DNA of 64,000 nucleotides from Rhizobium sophorae (GCF_013087515.1 NZ_JABFCN010000066.1:248001-312000); one strand, 5' to 3'. Counted from the stretch's first letter, positions 44,237 through 55,677 are shown. Program-made: numbers and translations. The notes: generated by a model not told the origin, from the sequence alone.

Positions 44237-44412
44237 TCGCCATCCCCCACACTGTCCTTGGGGCGCGCCGAACGGCGGCGGATGCCGGCAGCCTCAAGGG
44301 CTGCAAGCTCCCTGCGGCGGGCGCGGCCGTCGATCCAAGTCCAAGCGGTGACGGCGACCGTCACCAGGGCTGCAAAGCCATAGGAAGCGTAGACGTAGAA
44401 GGCATGAGTCAC
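44233..44412 (-). CDS. ccmD: Heme exporter protein CcmD
   Basis: This 59-residue small membrane protein begins at a GTG (44412), 2 bp after the ccmC stop: MTHAFYVYASYGFAALVTVAVTAWTWIDGRARRRELAALEA. It has a single helix followed by a basic cytoplasmic region, as in all CcmD. It helps release holo-CcmE from the CcmABC complex. The 4-bp overlap with ccmG supports the boundary. Confidence 0.93.
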   Translation of the reverse strand: MTHAFYVYASYGFAALVTVAVTAWTWIDGRARRRELAALEAAGIRRRSARPKDSVGDGE

Positions 44413-44414
44413 GA

Positions 44415-45176
44415 CTAATCCTCCCGGCTCGCCATGCGAGCGGCAAGACGGCGCTGGGCGGCAATGCGGCGGCGCCAGATATCGTTCCTCATCGCCATGA
44501 TGTGCAGCGTGAAGAAGAGCAGGGTGAAGGCGATCGCCATGACGAAGAGCGGCCGCAAGAATTCCGGATCGATCGCCGGGCCGTCGAGGCGCAGCACGCT
44601 TGCCGATTGGTGCAGCGTGTTCCACCACTCGACCGAGAATTTGATGATCGGGATGTTGACGAAGCCGACGAGGATGAGCACGGCGCTGACGCGCGCGGCC
44701 TTCGACGGATCGTCGATGGCGCGGCTGAGCGCAATCAGCCCGAGATACATCAGGAAGAGGACGAAGACGGAGGTCAGCCGCGCATCCCAGACCCACCAGG
44801 TGCCCCACATCGGCTTGCCCCAGAGCGAACCGGTGACGAGCGCCAGCAGGGTGAAGGCGGCGCCGAGCGGGGCTGCGGCCTTGGCGGAGACATCGGCCAA
44901 CGGATGGCGCCAGACCAGCGTGCCGATCGCCGAGATGCTCATAATCGTATAGCACATCATCGAAAGCCAGGCCGAGGGGACGTGGACATACATGATGCGC
45001 ACGGTCTCGCCCTGCTGGTAGTCGCCTTCGGTGGCGAAGCTCAGATAGAGGCCGACCGCGAAACAGAGGGCGGTGATGCCAGCCAGCCAGGGAATGGCGC
45101 GCGCCGCCAGCGCCAGAAACCGGGTCGGGTTGGCGAGATCACTGAATTTGCTGATGGCAAGGCTCGTTTCGCTCAT
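44415..45176 (-). CDS. ccmC: Heme exporter protein CcmC
   Basis: This 253-residue inner-membrane protein has six helices and the tryptophan-rich heme-handling motif WGTWWVWDARLTS near residue 135, with flanking His residues (VHVPSAW, EWWNTLHQSAS). It loads heme onto CcmE. The start at 45176 (MSETSLAISKF) has GGAAG upstream; an in-frame ATG at 45212 is less likely. It is 48 bp after ccmB. Confidence 0.95.
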   Translation of the reverse strand: MSETSLAISKFSDLANPTRFLALAARAIPWLAGITALCFAVGLYLSFATEGDYQQGETVRIMYVHVPSAWLSMMCYTIMSISAIGTLVWRHPLADVSAKAAAPLGAAFTLLALVTGSLWGKPMWGTWWVWDARLTSVFVLFLMYLGLIALSRAIDDPSKAARVSAVLILVGFVNIPIIKFSVEWWNTLHQSASVLRLDGPAIDPEFLRPLFVMAIAFTLLFFTLHIMAMRNDIWRRRIAAQRRLAARMASRED

Positions 45177-45224
45177 GTCCGCTTCCTTACCTTGATCCGG
45201 CTTTTCCCGCAATCGAACGCCCCA

Positions 45225-45884
45225 TCAATCCGCTGTGTTTCGCAGCGCCAGGGCGGCGGCTGCCGGGCCGATGACCGCGAAGAAGAGTGTCAGCGCAATG
45301 AGGATCAGGAAGGGCGGCAGGAAGGGGGCGGGATCCTCGACTGCGGCATAGGTGGCGCTGACGCCGAAGATCAGCACCGGGATGGTCAGCGGCAGCACGA
45401 GGATCGAGACCAGCAGGCCGCCGCGGGGCAGCGCCACGGCAACGGCAGCACCCACGGCGCCGATGAAGGTGATGGCGGGCGAGCCGACCAGCAGCGTCAG
45501 CATGGTAGCCCCGATCGCCGTCTCGTCCATGTTCATGAAGAGGCCGAGCAGCGGCGAGGCGATGACCAGCGGCAGGCTGGTGGCCGTCCAATGGGCGAAG
45601 CATTTGACCAGCACGGTGAGAACGAGCGGCGTTTCCTGCATCAGCATCAAATCGAGCGATCCGTCGTCGCGCTCGGCCTGGAACAGGCGGTCGAGGCCGA
45701 GAAGGGCGGCGAGCAGGGCGCCGATCCAGACGATGGCGGGGCCGATGCGCGACAGCAGTTTGAGATCGGGACCGACGCCGAAGGGAATGACGGCGACGAT
45801 GGTCAGGAAGAACAGCACGCCGATCAGAGCACCGCCGCCGGCGCGAATCGAGAGCTTCAGGTCGCGGAGGAGGAGGGCGGTCAT
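45225..45884 (-). CDS. ccmB: Heme exporter protein CcmB
   Basis: This 219-residue permease of the CcmABC complex has six helices. Family points are LLLRDLKLSIRAGGGALIGVLFFLTIVAVIPFGVGPD, FQAERDDGSLDLMLM and GLLVSILVLPLTIPVLIFG. It spans the inner membrane with CcmC. The start at 45884 is separated from ccmA by a 226-bp stretch taken up mainly by a mosaic repeat pair, whereas these genes usually lie close together. Confidence 0.94.
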   Translation of the reverse strand: MTALLLRDLKLSIRAGGGALIGVLFFLTIVAVIPFGVGPDLKLLSRIGPAIVWIGALLAALLGLDRLFQAERDDGSLDLMLMQETPLVLTVLVKCFAHWTATSLPLVIASPLLGLFMNMDETAIGATMLTLLVGSPAITFIGAVGAAVAVALPRGGLLVSILVLPLTIPVLIFGVSATYAAVEDPAPFLPPFLILIALTLFFAVIGPAAAALALRNTAD

Positions 45885-45919
45885 GCGGGGCAGCTCTCTG
45901 GATGTGCGGTGGACGGGGC

Positions 45920-46094
45920 ACCCCCCTCTGTCTTGCCGGGCATCTCCCCCACAAGCGGGGAGGTCGGCTGGATGCTCTCGCTTCCCAAAACAATCAGCCA
46001 TCCAAATCGGCAATCCGGTTTCGAGGCGGAAAATCTGAGCAGCTTGTGATCTCCTCTCTTGTGGGGGAGATTCCCGGCAGGGCAGAGGGGGGTA
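45920..46094. repeat. Inverted pair of mosaic repeat between ccmA and ccmB
   Basis: Copy A (45920-45964, reverse) reads on the minus strand CTCCCCGCTTGTGGGGGAGA then TGCCCGGCAAGACAG. Copy B (46049-46094, forward) reads CTCCTCTCTTGTGGGGGAGA then TTCCCGGCAGGGCAG. Arms are ~45 bp and the spacer 84 bp. It is the same unit and arrangement as in ftsY (40937-41143). In the ccm transcript it would fold into a long hairpin. Confidence 0.8.
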
Positions 46095-46110
46095 GCTACG
46101 TCGACAAACA

Positions 46111-46758
46111 TCAACCCCAAATCCCCGCATCCACGCCGGCAAAGCCCGTCATCTTCAATTCCTGGGTATTTTGCAGCCCCAAGGGCTGGTGCGTCGCCGC
46201 CAGCACGATGCCGCCCTTCTCCAGATGCGCTCCAATCAAATCGGCAAGCAGCCGGTCGGCGCTGGCATCGAGTGCCGCGGTCGGTTCGTCGAGGATCCAG
46301 ATGGGACGGTGGGCGACAAGCAGCTTGGCGAAGGCTATCCGGCGCTGCTGGCCGGCGGAGAGGTAACCGAAGGGAAGGTGGGTGATGCCGGAAAGACCGA
46401 CCGCATCAGCGGCGTCCTCGACGGAAAGGCTGGCGGCGGAGCCTGCATTGCCGAGAAAGGCGCGCCAGAAATCGAGGTTTTCTGCAACCGTAAGTTCATT
46501 CTTCATTGCATTTCGATGGCCGAGGTAGTGGCTGATTTCCCCGGGGTGCCTGCCTCCCGGGCTCTCTTCGCCGTGAAATATGACAGTGCCTTTTTCCGGC
46601 CTGAGGAGGCCGGCGACGACACGCAATAAAGTGGACTTTCCCGATCCATTTCTACCCGTGAGGACAAGCGCCTCGCCGGCCCCCAAGTGAAAGGAAATGT
46701 TAACGAAAAGAAGATCTTCACCGCGCCTTGCAGCCAGGTTTTCGGCGGTGAGATGCAT
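46111..46758 (-). CDS. ccmA: Cytochrome c biogenesis ATPase CcmA
   Basis: This 215-residue ABC ATPase drives release of heme-loaded CcmE. Walker A GRNGSGKSTLL (near residue 37), signature FGYLSAGQQRRIAFAKLL, Walker B PIWILDEPTAALD and switch VLAATHQP are all intact. It is the first gene of ccmA-B-C-D-G. The ~260-bp gap to acnA on the other side holds both promoters and shows no gene. Confidence 0.95.
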   Translation of the reverse strand: MHLTAENLAARRGEDLLFVNISFHLGAGEALVLTGRNGSGKSTLLRVVAGLLRPEKGTVIFHGEESPGGRHPGEISHYLGHRNAMKNELTVAENLDFWRAFLGNAGSAASLSVEDAADAVGLSGITHLPFGYLSAGQQRRIAFAKLLVAHRPIWILDEPTAALDASADRLLADLIGAHLEKGGIVLAATHQPLGLQNTQELKMTGFAGVDAGIWG

Positions 46759-47020
46759 GCGTCTGCTCTTTCTTGGTTTCGGCTCGCGGCGGAGTCAAAA
46801 AATGTCCGATTTTGACTGTGCTCGGGTATGGCAAGTTTTTAGGAAATTATCTATAAGACCTGCAACCACGCCAGCGGTCGGCGTGAATTTCATCCTTGCG
46901 CCGAACTTGGAGCGTCTGTTCCACGTGCGGACAGCGGAAATGGCCGTACCCGCATCCTGATGTGCATTAAGTGCATAGGCGTTCGCACGACTGTGTTGGC
47001 TATCAGAAACGGGGTATCTC

Positions 47021-49711
<2,691 letters not shown>

Positions 49712-49736
49712 TTTTTAAGAGACTCCCCTGATAATG

Positions 49737-49769
49737 GCCGCCGGAGAGCAGTTTCCGGCGGCTTTTCTT
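49737..49769 (+). terminator. Intrinsic terminator of acnA
   Basis: GCCGCCGGA and TCCGGCGGC form a perfect 9-bp stem with an 8-nt loop, followed by TTTTCTTT. It lies 25 bp after the stop codon. Confidence 0.9.
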
Positions 49770-49944
49770 TGCGGCGACAGTATTTAAGCGGGGCTCACGA
49801 TGATTTGTTTTACGCAAGTTCCCGTCGACCTACGTCTCACCCGTTCGTGACTTTTCGTTTGGACCCGGAAGGATTATTCGTACGTTCATATGTCAGGGCC
49901 CCGGTTCAAACATGCCGTCGGCGCTGAAAAAGAGGTGCAGGTGA

Positions 49945-50685
49945 ATGTCCCCCCGTTTTTTGATTCCGCTGATTGCCGGCGTTGTTCTCTCAGGCCCGCT
50001 GCAGGCCGAAGATGGCACGCCGAAAGGTGTCGTCGAACTCTTCACGTCGCAGGGCTGCTCCTCCTGTCCTCCCGCTGATGCCGCTTTCCGCAAGCTGGTG
50101 AACCAGGGCGATGTCATCGCGCTCGCCTATCATGTCGATTACTGGAACTATCTCGGCTGGGCCGATACGCTGAGCTCCAAGGAAAACACCGAGCGGCAAT
50201 ATGGCTATGCCAAGACGATGGGCCGCAGCAACGTCTACACGCCGCAGGCCATCGTCAACGGACGAGGCCATCTGGCCGGCGCCGATCTGAATGGCATCAA
50301 CAACAAGATCGACACCTATAGCAGCGAAGGCAACGGGCTGACCGTTCCGATCAGTGCCGCGATGCGCGGCGACGAACTGGAGATCAAGATCGGCGCGGGA
50401 CAGGGCAAAGCCAATGTCGTGATGGTCTATTTCGATAAGGAAAAGACGATCGATGTCGAAAAGGGCGAGAACAGCGGCCAGAAGATCTCCTATCTGCACA
50501 GCGTCACCAATGTCGAAACGGTCGGCATGTGGGACGGCAAGGCAACCAGCCTGACGCTGCCGGCCAGCGTCCTGCAGCGGCCGCAGCTCGAGGGCTGCGC
50601 CATCCTGCTGCAATCGGCGACCGCAGACGGCGATCCGGCTGCGATCCTTGGCGCGACCGTGGTGATGGCTGGCAAAAATATTTGA
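49945..50685 (+). CDS. DUF1223 secreted thioredoxin-fold protein
   Basis: This 246-residue protein has a signal peptide (MSPRFLIPLIAGVVLSGPLQA). The mature part starts GTPKGVVELFTSQGCSSCPPADAAFRKL, with a CxxC (Cys-Ser-Ser-Cys) at the position of a thioredoxin active site, followed by ALAYHVDYWNYLGWADTLSS and VYTPQAIVNGRGHLAGAD. DUF1223 proteins are periplasmic thioredoxin-fold proteins of unknown task, probably redox-active. AGGTGCAGGTGA precedes the ATG. It stands alone. Confidence 0.9.
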   Translation: MSPRFLIPLIAGVVLSGPLQAEDGTPKGVVELFTSQGCSSCPPADAAFRKLVNQGDVIALAYHVDYWNYLGWADTLSSKENTERQYGYAKTMGRSNVYTPQAIVNGRGHLAGADLNGINNKIDTYSSEGNGLTVPISAAMRGDELEIKIGAGQGKANVVMVYFDKEKTIDVEKGENSGQKISYLHSVTNVETVGMWDGKATSLTLPASVLQRPQLEGCAILLQSATADGDPAAILGATVVMAGKNI

Positions 50686-51046
50686 GATTCCATCCGGTTT
50701 CGGATGAAGTGCCGGGCGGCCCGGCCGAGCGTATTCGGGGCTGGGGTTAAGGTCGATACGCTCCGCCGGGCCCTTTGGCGCGCTGGCGCCAAACCCGAAT
50801 TCATAAATCTCCTGCAAATGAGGCGCTGTTTTGACTGAAATGCGGCGCTGCGGAGAAAGCGTTGACCTGTCCAGCGCATCATGCTGTCCGAAAATCGAAC
50901 CCAACTTTCGCAAGGCATGATGCGCTGACTCAAAGTGCTACAGCGTCCTTGCGCGAAAGACGTGCGGCGGAATGTGACGGCTGGCACTCTTGCAATTTGC
51001 GGCGGCTCGGGCAAACTGTCACCCTCCTGTCACATGTGGAGGCCTT
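50686..51046. other. Gene-free spacer with hairpins and a nested-palindrome repeat
   Basis: It contains a CATCCG/CGGATG dyad just after the DUF1223 stop, a TTTGGCGC/GCGCCAAA dyad near 50772-50795 and the repeat listed at 50872. The end (51000-51046) holds the leader of the DUF2794 gene with GGAGG at 51038-51042. No coding sequence was seen. Confidence 0.5.
50872..50970. repeat. Nested-palindrome repeat, copy 3 (diverged)
   Basis: Arms AGCGCATCATGC and GCATGATGCGCT flank TGTCCGAAAATCGAA. Then follow ACTCAAAGTGCTACAGCG, TCCTTGCGCG, AAAGACGTGCGGCG, as in the copies at 15795, 33752 and 52050. The copy has lost part of the right hairpin. Confidence 0.65.
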
Positions 51047-51055
51047 GTGAGACTG

Positions 51056-51457
51056 ATGACAGATCAGCCGGATTTGCGACACGGCGAAAGCCGTTCCGTC
51101 GACCACAGTTCCTCAGTCGTCGTCGATCTCAGGGAATACAAGCAAAGCAAGGACCCGCTTCCGGTGACCTTTCACCGGCGCGAACTGGACGCGATCCTCT
51201 GGATCTACGGCCGGATGGTCGGTGATGGTGAATGGCGCGACTACGCGATCGATCACCTGAAGGACAGGGCGGTCTTTTCCGTTTTCAAGCGTTCCGGCGA
51301 AATGCCGCTCTTCCGCATCGAGAAAAACCCGAAGCTCGCCGCCAAGCAGGGCGCCTATTCCGTGATCAGCGTCAATGGCACGATCCTCAAGCGCGGTCAC
51401 GAGCTGAACCAGGTGCTGAAGGTATTCGACAAGGCCTTGAAGCTCGTCGACAAGTAA
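51056..51457 (+). CDS. DUF2794 family protein
   Basis: This 133-residue protein (from ATG 51056) contains VVDLREYKQSKDPLPVTFHRRELDAILWIYGRMVGDGEWRDYAIDHLKDRAVFSVFKRSGEMPLFRIEKNPKL, the DUF2794 signature of alphaproteobacteria. The function is unknown; no signal peptide or membrane helix is seen. A GGAGG lies 13 bp before this ATG and 4 bp before an in-frame GTG at 51047, so the start may be either one. Confidence 0.88.
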   Translation: MTDQPDLRHGESRSVDHSSSVVVDLREYKQSKDPLPVTFHRRELDAILWIYGRMVGDGEWRDYAIDHLKDRAVFSVFKRSGEMPLFRIEKNPKLAAKQGAYSVISVNGTILKRGHELNQVLKVFDKALKLVDK

Positions 51458-51463
51458 GCCGGA

Positions 51464-52012
51464 TTACAGCGTGCCGGGATAGACGGACGGGTCCGGATCG
51501 GTGCTCCTGCCTTCGCCGAGCGCGCGCTGCATGAACATCGTATCCAGCCAGCAGCCGTGCTTGTAACCGGTGCCCTTCATCAGGCCGACCTCCTCGAAGC
51601 CGGCCGTGCGATGGAGCGCGATCGAGGCGGGGCTGGCGCCGCCGATGACGGCGGCCATCTGCCGAAAGCCGAGGGTGGTGCAACGGATGATCAGTTCGGC
51701 GAGCAGCGCCTTGCCGATGCCGCGGCCACGGGCTTCAGGCGCCAGATAGATCGAATCCTCAACCAGCCAGCGATAGGCAGGACGCGTGCGGAAGGCCGAG
51801 GCATAGGCGTAGCCGAGAAGCGCCCCGTCCGCGCCGATGGCTGCAATATAGGGATATTGCTGGCTGACGATCGCCGAAAAACGCAGCGCCATCTCGGCCT
51901 CGGAGGGCGGCACGATCTCATAACTCGCGACGCCGTTCAGGACGGATTCGCGATAGATATCGGCAATGGCGGGAATATCGGCGTTCGAAGCATCGCGCAG
52001 GAGGAAGGACAT
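51464..52012 (-). CDS. GNAT N-acetyltransferase (phosphinothricin acetyltransferase-like)
   Basis: This 182-residue GNAT enzyme starts MSFLLRDASNADIPAIADIYRESV. The acetyl-CoA loop is LAPEARGRGIGKALLAELI (near residue 95), and GASPASIALHRTAGFEEVGLMKGTGYKHGCWLDTMFMQRAL is the end typical of the Pat/Bar and methionine-sulfoximine acetyltransferase group. It probably acetylates a small amine or toxic amino-acid analogue in the cytoplasm. It converges with the DUF2794 gene, 6 bp apart. Confidence 0.9.
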   Translation of the reverse strand: MSFLLRDASNADIPAIADIYRESVLNGVASYEIVPPSEAEMALRFSAIVSQQYPYIAAIGADGALLGYAYASAFRTRPAYRWLVEDSIYLAPEARGRGIGKALLAELIIRCTTLGFRQMAAVIGGASPASIALHRTAGFEEVGLMKGTGYKHGCWLDTMFMQRALGEGRSTDPDPSVYPGTL

Positions 52013-52049
52013 TCGGCATTATATCCATTAGGGCGGCAAGGCCTTCCTA

Positions 52050-52151
52050 CTGCATAATTCCTTAAATCGGAATCGATTTAAGGATGAAATTATCGCAATT
52101 CAAAGTGCTACAGCGTCCTTTGCGCGTCCGAAAAGACGCGTGGCGCTGTAG
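52050..52151. repeat. Nested-palindrome repeat, copy 4
   Basis: It is nearly identical to the copy at 15795-15898: TGCATAATTCC, AAATCGGAATCGATTT, then ATTCAAAGTGCTACAGCG, TCCTTTGCGCGTC, GACGCG and GGCGCTGTA. The CTACAGCG/CGCTGTAG outer arms enclose the GCGCGTC/GACGCG inner hairpin. It lies between the GNAT gene start and the BI-1 gene end. Confidence 0.75.
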
Positions 52152-52183
52152 AGCCACCCCGTCCAAGCCTGCGCAACAAAAAA

Positions 52184-52203
52184 AAGGCGGCCGAAGCCGC
52201 CTT
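52184..52203 (-). terminator. Intrinsic terminator of the BI-1/YbhL gene
   Basis: On the minus strand AAAAGGCGGC, the tetraloop TTCG and GCCGCCTTTT form a GC-rich stem followed by a run of T residues. It lies about 20 bp after the stop codon at 52225. Confidence 0.9.
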
Positions 52204-52224
52204 TTCGATCTCAGTCTGTCCTGC

Positions 52225-52953
52225 CTATTTACGGTTGCCCATGAACTGCAGCAGGAACATGAAGAGGTTGATGAAGTCGAGATAGAGCGTCAGCGCGCCC
52301 ATGATCGCCTTGCGACCGGCCACGGCGACGTCATCGGCTTCCAGGTACAATTCCTTGATCCGCTGTGTATCGTAGGCGGTGAGGCCTGCGAAGATCAGCA
52401 CGCCGAGCACCGAGATCGCGAACTGCACGGCGGACGACGCCAGGAAGATGTTGACGATCGAAGCGATGATCAGGCCGAAAAGACCCATGATCAGGAACGA
52501 GCCCATCGCCGACAGGTCACGCTTCGTCGTGTAGCCGTAAAGCGACAGCGCGCCGAAGGAGGCGGCGGTGACGAAGAAGGTCTGAACGACGCTCTGGCCC
52601 GTGTAGATCACAAAGATCGACGAGAGCGACAGGCCGACGAGCGCAGCGTAAACTGCAAAGGTCGTCTGGGCAGCGGCCACCGTCATGCTATTGATCCGGA
52701 AGCTCAGGAAGAACACCAGAGCCAGCGGCGCCAGAATGACCACCCACTTCAGCGGGCTCAGATAGATCGCCTGGCCGAAAGCGGTCAGTTCGCCATTGGC
52801 GAAGGCGAGTTGGAACGACAGATATGCGGCCACACCAGTGATCGCCAGACCCAGCGCCATCAGGTTGTAGACCTTGAGCATATAAGCGCGCAGGCCTTGA
52901 TCAATCATCTCGCCGGTCTGAGCGCGGCTTTGATAGTTACGAAGATCAGCCAT
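52225..52953 (-). CDS. Bax inhibitor-1/YccA (YbhL) family membrane protein
   Basis: This 242-residue protein has seven predicted membrane helices: AYMLKVYNLMALGLAITGVAAYLSFQLAFA, PLKWVVILAPLALVFFLSF, AAQTTFAVYAALVGLSLSSIFVIY and others. The end is AYDTQRIKELYLEADDVAVAGRKAIMGALTLYLDFINLFMFLLQFMG, with the Asp pair of the BI-1 pH-gated calcium leak channels. It sits in the inner membrane; the role in rhizobia is unknown. The upstream region is a candidate ybhL leader RNA. Confidence 0.93.
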   Translation of the reverse strand: MADLRNYQSRAQTGEMIDQGLRAYMLKVYNLMALGLAITGVAAYLSFQLAFANGELTAFGQAIYLSPLKWVVILAPLALVFFLSFRINSMTVAAAQTTFAVYAALVGLSLSSIFVIYTGQSVVQTFFVTAASFGALSLYGYTTKRDLSAMGSFLIMGLFGLIIASIVNIFLASSAVQFAISVLGVLIFAGLTAYDTQRIKELYLEADDVAVAGRKAIMGALTLYLDFINLFMFLLQFMGNRK

Positions 52954-52969
52954 AGTTTCCTCTTACAAG

Positions 52970-53110
52970 CTCCGATGGAGATACGGTGTCGGGGTTTTCG
53001 ACCCGGGCGCCGCTGCGGAGCTCCAGCATGCCTGCGGATAATATGAGGCTTTCGCCCTTTGCAAACAAGAGGCTTGCAAAGGCTCCGTCGGTTAAATCGC
53101 CGTAAGGTGA
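52970..53110 (-). ncRNA. Candidate ybhL-type leader RNA
   Basis: The ybhL leader is a structured RNA motif described upstream of ybhL genes in Rhizobiales. Here the 177-bp spacer before such a gene can fold on the minus strand: CCTTTGCAA pairs with TTGCAAAGG (9 bp, perfect), and GGAGCTCC and CGCAGGC/GCCTGCG-like segments follow. I identify it from context and hairpins only; the motif's consensus was not aligned. A second GGAGCTTGTAAGAGGAAA stretch provides the ribosome site. Confidence 0.45.
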
Positions 53111-53133
53111 AGGGTTTGAGTGCCGCTGCCCGG

Positions 53134-55677
53134 TCAAAGCTCGCGCAAGACGGGGGCTGCCTTCTGTCCGAGGATGCGCCAGGTGCCGATCAGGCCGATG
53201 CCGACGGTGAGGACCAGCGCGGTCACAAGCGTCAGTCCCGCCACGTCGGGCAGAAAGGCCGAGGGCAGGCGCATGATGCGGGCGACGATGAACCAGGCGG
53301 CGACGCTGCCGGCGATCAGCGCGAAGATCGCAGTCGCGAGGCCGAGGATCAGATATTCGTAGCTGAAGGCGCGGATCAGCATGGCGCGCGTGGCGCCGAG
53401 CGTCTTCAGCACCACCGCGTCGTGGGTGCGCGCCCGGTTTCCGGCGGCAAGCGCGCCGGCAAGGACAAGGATCGAGGCGATGAGGGCGACGGAAGCCGCA
53501 GCGCGGATCGCGGTCGCGAGCTGTGCGACCAGCTGGTTGACGATATCGATCGCGTCCTTGACGCGCACACTGGTGATCGTCGGATAGGTGTTGGTGACGG
53601 ATTTCAGGATCGCCGCATCTTCGGCCGGTGTCGAGGAGGGATCTGTCAGCGTCGCCAGCCACGCATGCGGGGCGCCGCGGAAGGTATTCGGTGAGAAGAC
53701 CATGACGAAATTGATCGACAGCGATTCCCATTCGACGCGGCGCAGATTGGCGATCTTCGCCGTGATGTTGCGGCCGAGCACGTTGACTGTCACCGTATCG
53801 CCGAGCTTGAGGCCGAGTTCATGCGCCTCTTCCGAGGAGAAGGAGACGAGCGGCTCGCCGCTGTAATCCTTGTCCCACCATTTGCCTTCGGTGAGGGCAG
53901 CGTTCTCCGGCAGGGTTTCGGAATAGGTGATGCCGCGATCGCCGTTCAGCACCCAGCGGCCAGCGGCCGGCACGTTCATCTTGCTGACGTCCTCGCCGTT
54001 GAAGGCGATGATCCGGCCGCGCAGCATCGGCACTTCCACGAGTTTGCCCTGCGGCGCTTGGCCTTGAACGAGATCGCGGAAGGCGCCGACCTCGGCGCTC
54101 TGGATATCGACGAAGAAGAAGTTCGGTGCACCCTCATTCATGCGGCCGGTCAGCTGCTGGCGCAGGTTGCCGTCGATCAGCGTCAGCGTCACCAGCAATG
54201 CGAGGCCAAGGCCGAGCGAGAGCACGACCGAGGGGGTCAGGGCGCCGGGGCGGTGGATGTTGCCGATCGCAAGCCGCAGCGCCGGCGAATTGACGCGCGG
54301 GCTGCGGCGCGCGAGCCAGGCGATCAGGGCTGCGACCAAGCGCAGCACGACGAAGGCGAAGACGATCGCGCCGACGAAGATGACGGCGATGAAGCGGTCA
54401 TAGGCGGTGAGGATGGCAAGGCCGGCAAGGCCGGCCATGAACAGGGCGGCAAGCAGGATGTAGGGCCAGGAGGGCAGGTGGCGGGCCTCGAAGCCCTGCT
54501 CGCGGAAGAGTGCGGTCGCCGGCACTTCGCGGGCGTGGCCGAGCGGCAGGATGGCGAAGGCGAGCGTCGTCAGGATGCCGAAGAGCATGGCGAGCAGCAG
54601 GGCGCCGGGATAGAGGGTCGGCGTCGTCGAGACCGGCAGGAATTGCGCCAGGAATTGCGCGGCGAACATCGGCGACAGGGCGCCGATGACGAGGCCGATC
54701 AGGATGCCGCCGAGAGCGATGATGGCGATCTGGAAGAGATAGATCAAAACAACGACCTGCGCCGGTGCACCGAGACATTTGAAGGTGGCGATGGTGGTGC
54801 GTTTGGAATCGAGGAAGGCGCGCACGGCATTGGCGACACCGACGCCGCCGACGATTAGCGCGGTAAGGCCGACCAGCGTCAGGAACTGCGAGAAGCGGGT
54901 GATGTTTTCGGTGAGCGAGGGCGCGGCGCGGTCACTGGTGCGGATAGCCCAGCCGGCGGAGGGAAACTCCTTGGAGGCGCGCGCCTGGATGCCCGACATC
55001 GCGGCCTTATTTTCAAGCCGGATCTTGTAGGCGTGTTCGACCAGGCTTCCGGTCTGGATCAGCCCGGAGGCTTGGAGCGCCTCGCGGCTGACGATCAGAC
55101 GCGGCGCAAAGCCAAAACCTTCCGACAGTGCATCCGGCTCGGTTTTCACCGTGCCGGTGATGCTGAGCTTGACGTTGCCGAGCAGCAATTCGTCGCCGAC
55201 CGCAAGCCCGAGCCGATCGAGAAGCAGTGGCGCTGCGACCGCGCCATAGGTGCCGCCTTGGCCCGAAAGCAGTGCTGCAAGCGGATATTCCGGCTCGGCC
55301 ACGAACTTGCCGTAGAGCGGGTAGGCGTCATCGACGGCCTTGACCTCGACCAGCGCCTGATCGGAACCGTCAGGCTTGCGGGCCATCGAGCGCAGGCCGG
55401 TTGACACCGAAACGGTGCCGAGGCCTTCGAGGAAACCCAATTCCTGAGGCGTGGCTTCGCGGTTGTTGAGTTCGAAACGGACGTCGCCGGCCAGCAGTTC
55501 CTGCCCCTGCGAGGCGATCGTATCGGTGATCGACTGCGACACGGAGTTGACGGCGGCAATCGCGCCGGTGCCGAGCGCGATGCAGGCAAGGAAGATGTAG
55601 AAGCCGCGGATGCCGCCGCGCAGCTCGCGCAGCGCCAGGCGAAAAGCGAGCGAGACGCGTGGCGTGATGATCCTCAT
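53134..55677 (-). CDS. ABC transporter permease of the YbbP type (FtsX-like)
   Basis: This 847-residue protein has an N-terminal helix (GIRGFYIFLACIALGTGAIAAVNSV), a large extracytoplasmic MacB-like domain, two further FtsX-type membrane blocks (GLTALIVGGVGVANAVRAFLDSKRTTIATFKCLGAPAQVV near 310 and RTHDAVVLKTLGATRAMLIRAFSYEYLILGLATAIFAL near 745) and a second soluble domain. This is the YbbP layout, partner of the YbbA ATPase encoded next to it (4-bp overlap) and of the TesA esterase encoded divergently. It is thought to handle lipophilic compounds at the inner membrane. The start MRIITPRVSLAF is the family start. Confidence 0.9.
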   Translation of the reverse strand: MRIITPRVSLAFRLALRELRGGIRGFYIFLACIALGTGAIAAVNSVSQSITDTIASQGQELLAGDVRFELNNREATPQELGFLEGLGTVSVSTGLRSMARKPDGSDQALVEVKAVDDAYPLYGKFVAEPEYPLAALLSGQGGTYGAVAAPLLLDRLGLAVGDELLLGNVKLSITGTVKTEPDALSEGFGFAPRLIVSREALQASGLIQTGSLVEHAYKIRLENKAAMSGIQARASKEFPSAGWAIRTSDRAAPSLTENITRFSQFLTLVGLTALIVGGVGVANAVRAFLDSKRTTIATFKCLGAPAQVVVLIYLFQIAIIALGGILIGLVIGALSPMFAAQFLAQFLPVSTTPTLYPGALLLAMLFGILTTLAFAILPLGHAREVPATALFREQGFEARHLPSWPYILLAALFMAGLAGLAILTAYDRFIAVIFVGAIVFAFVVLRLVAALIAWLARRSPRVNSPALRLAIGNIHRPGALTPSVVLSLGLGLALLVTLTLIDGNLRQQLTGRMNEGAPNFFFVDIQSAEVGAFRDLVQGQAPQGKLVEVPMLRGRIIAFNGEDVSKMNVPAAGRWVLNGDRGITYSETLPENAALTEGKWWDKDYSGEPLVSFSSEEAHELGLKLGDTVTVNVLGRNITAKIANLRRVEWESLSINFVMVFSPNTFRGAPHAWLATLTDPSSTPAEDAAILKSVTNTYPTITSVRVKDAIDIVNQLVAQLATAIRAAASVALIASILVLAGALAAGNRARTHDAVVLKTLGATRAMLIRAFSYEYLILGLATAIFALIAGSVAAWFIVARIMRLPSAFLPDVAGLTLVTALVLTVGIGLIGTWRILGQKAAPVLREL

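Noticed and set aside
45900..46110. Small insertion sequence between ccmA and ccmB
   Set aside because: There is no transposase frame and no target duplication visible; it is a non-coding inverted repeat pair.
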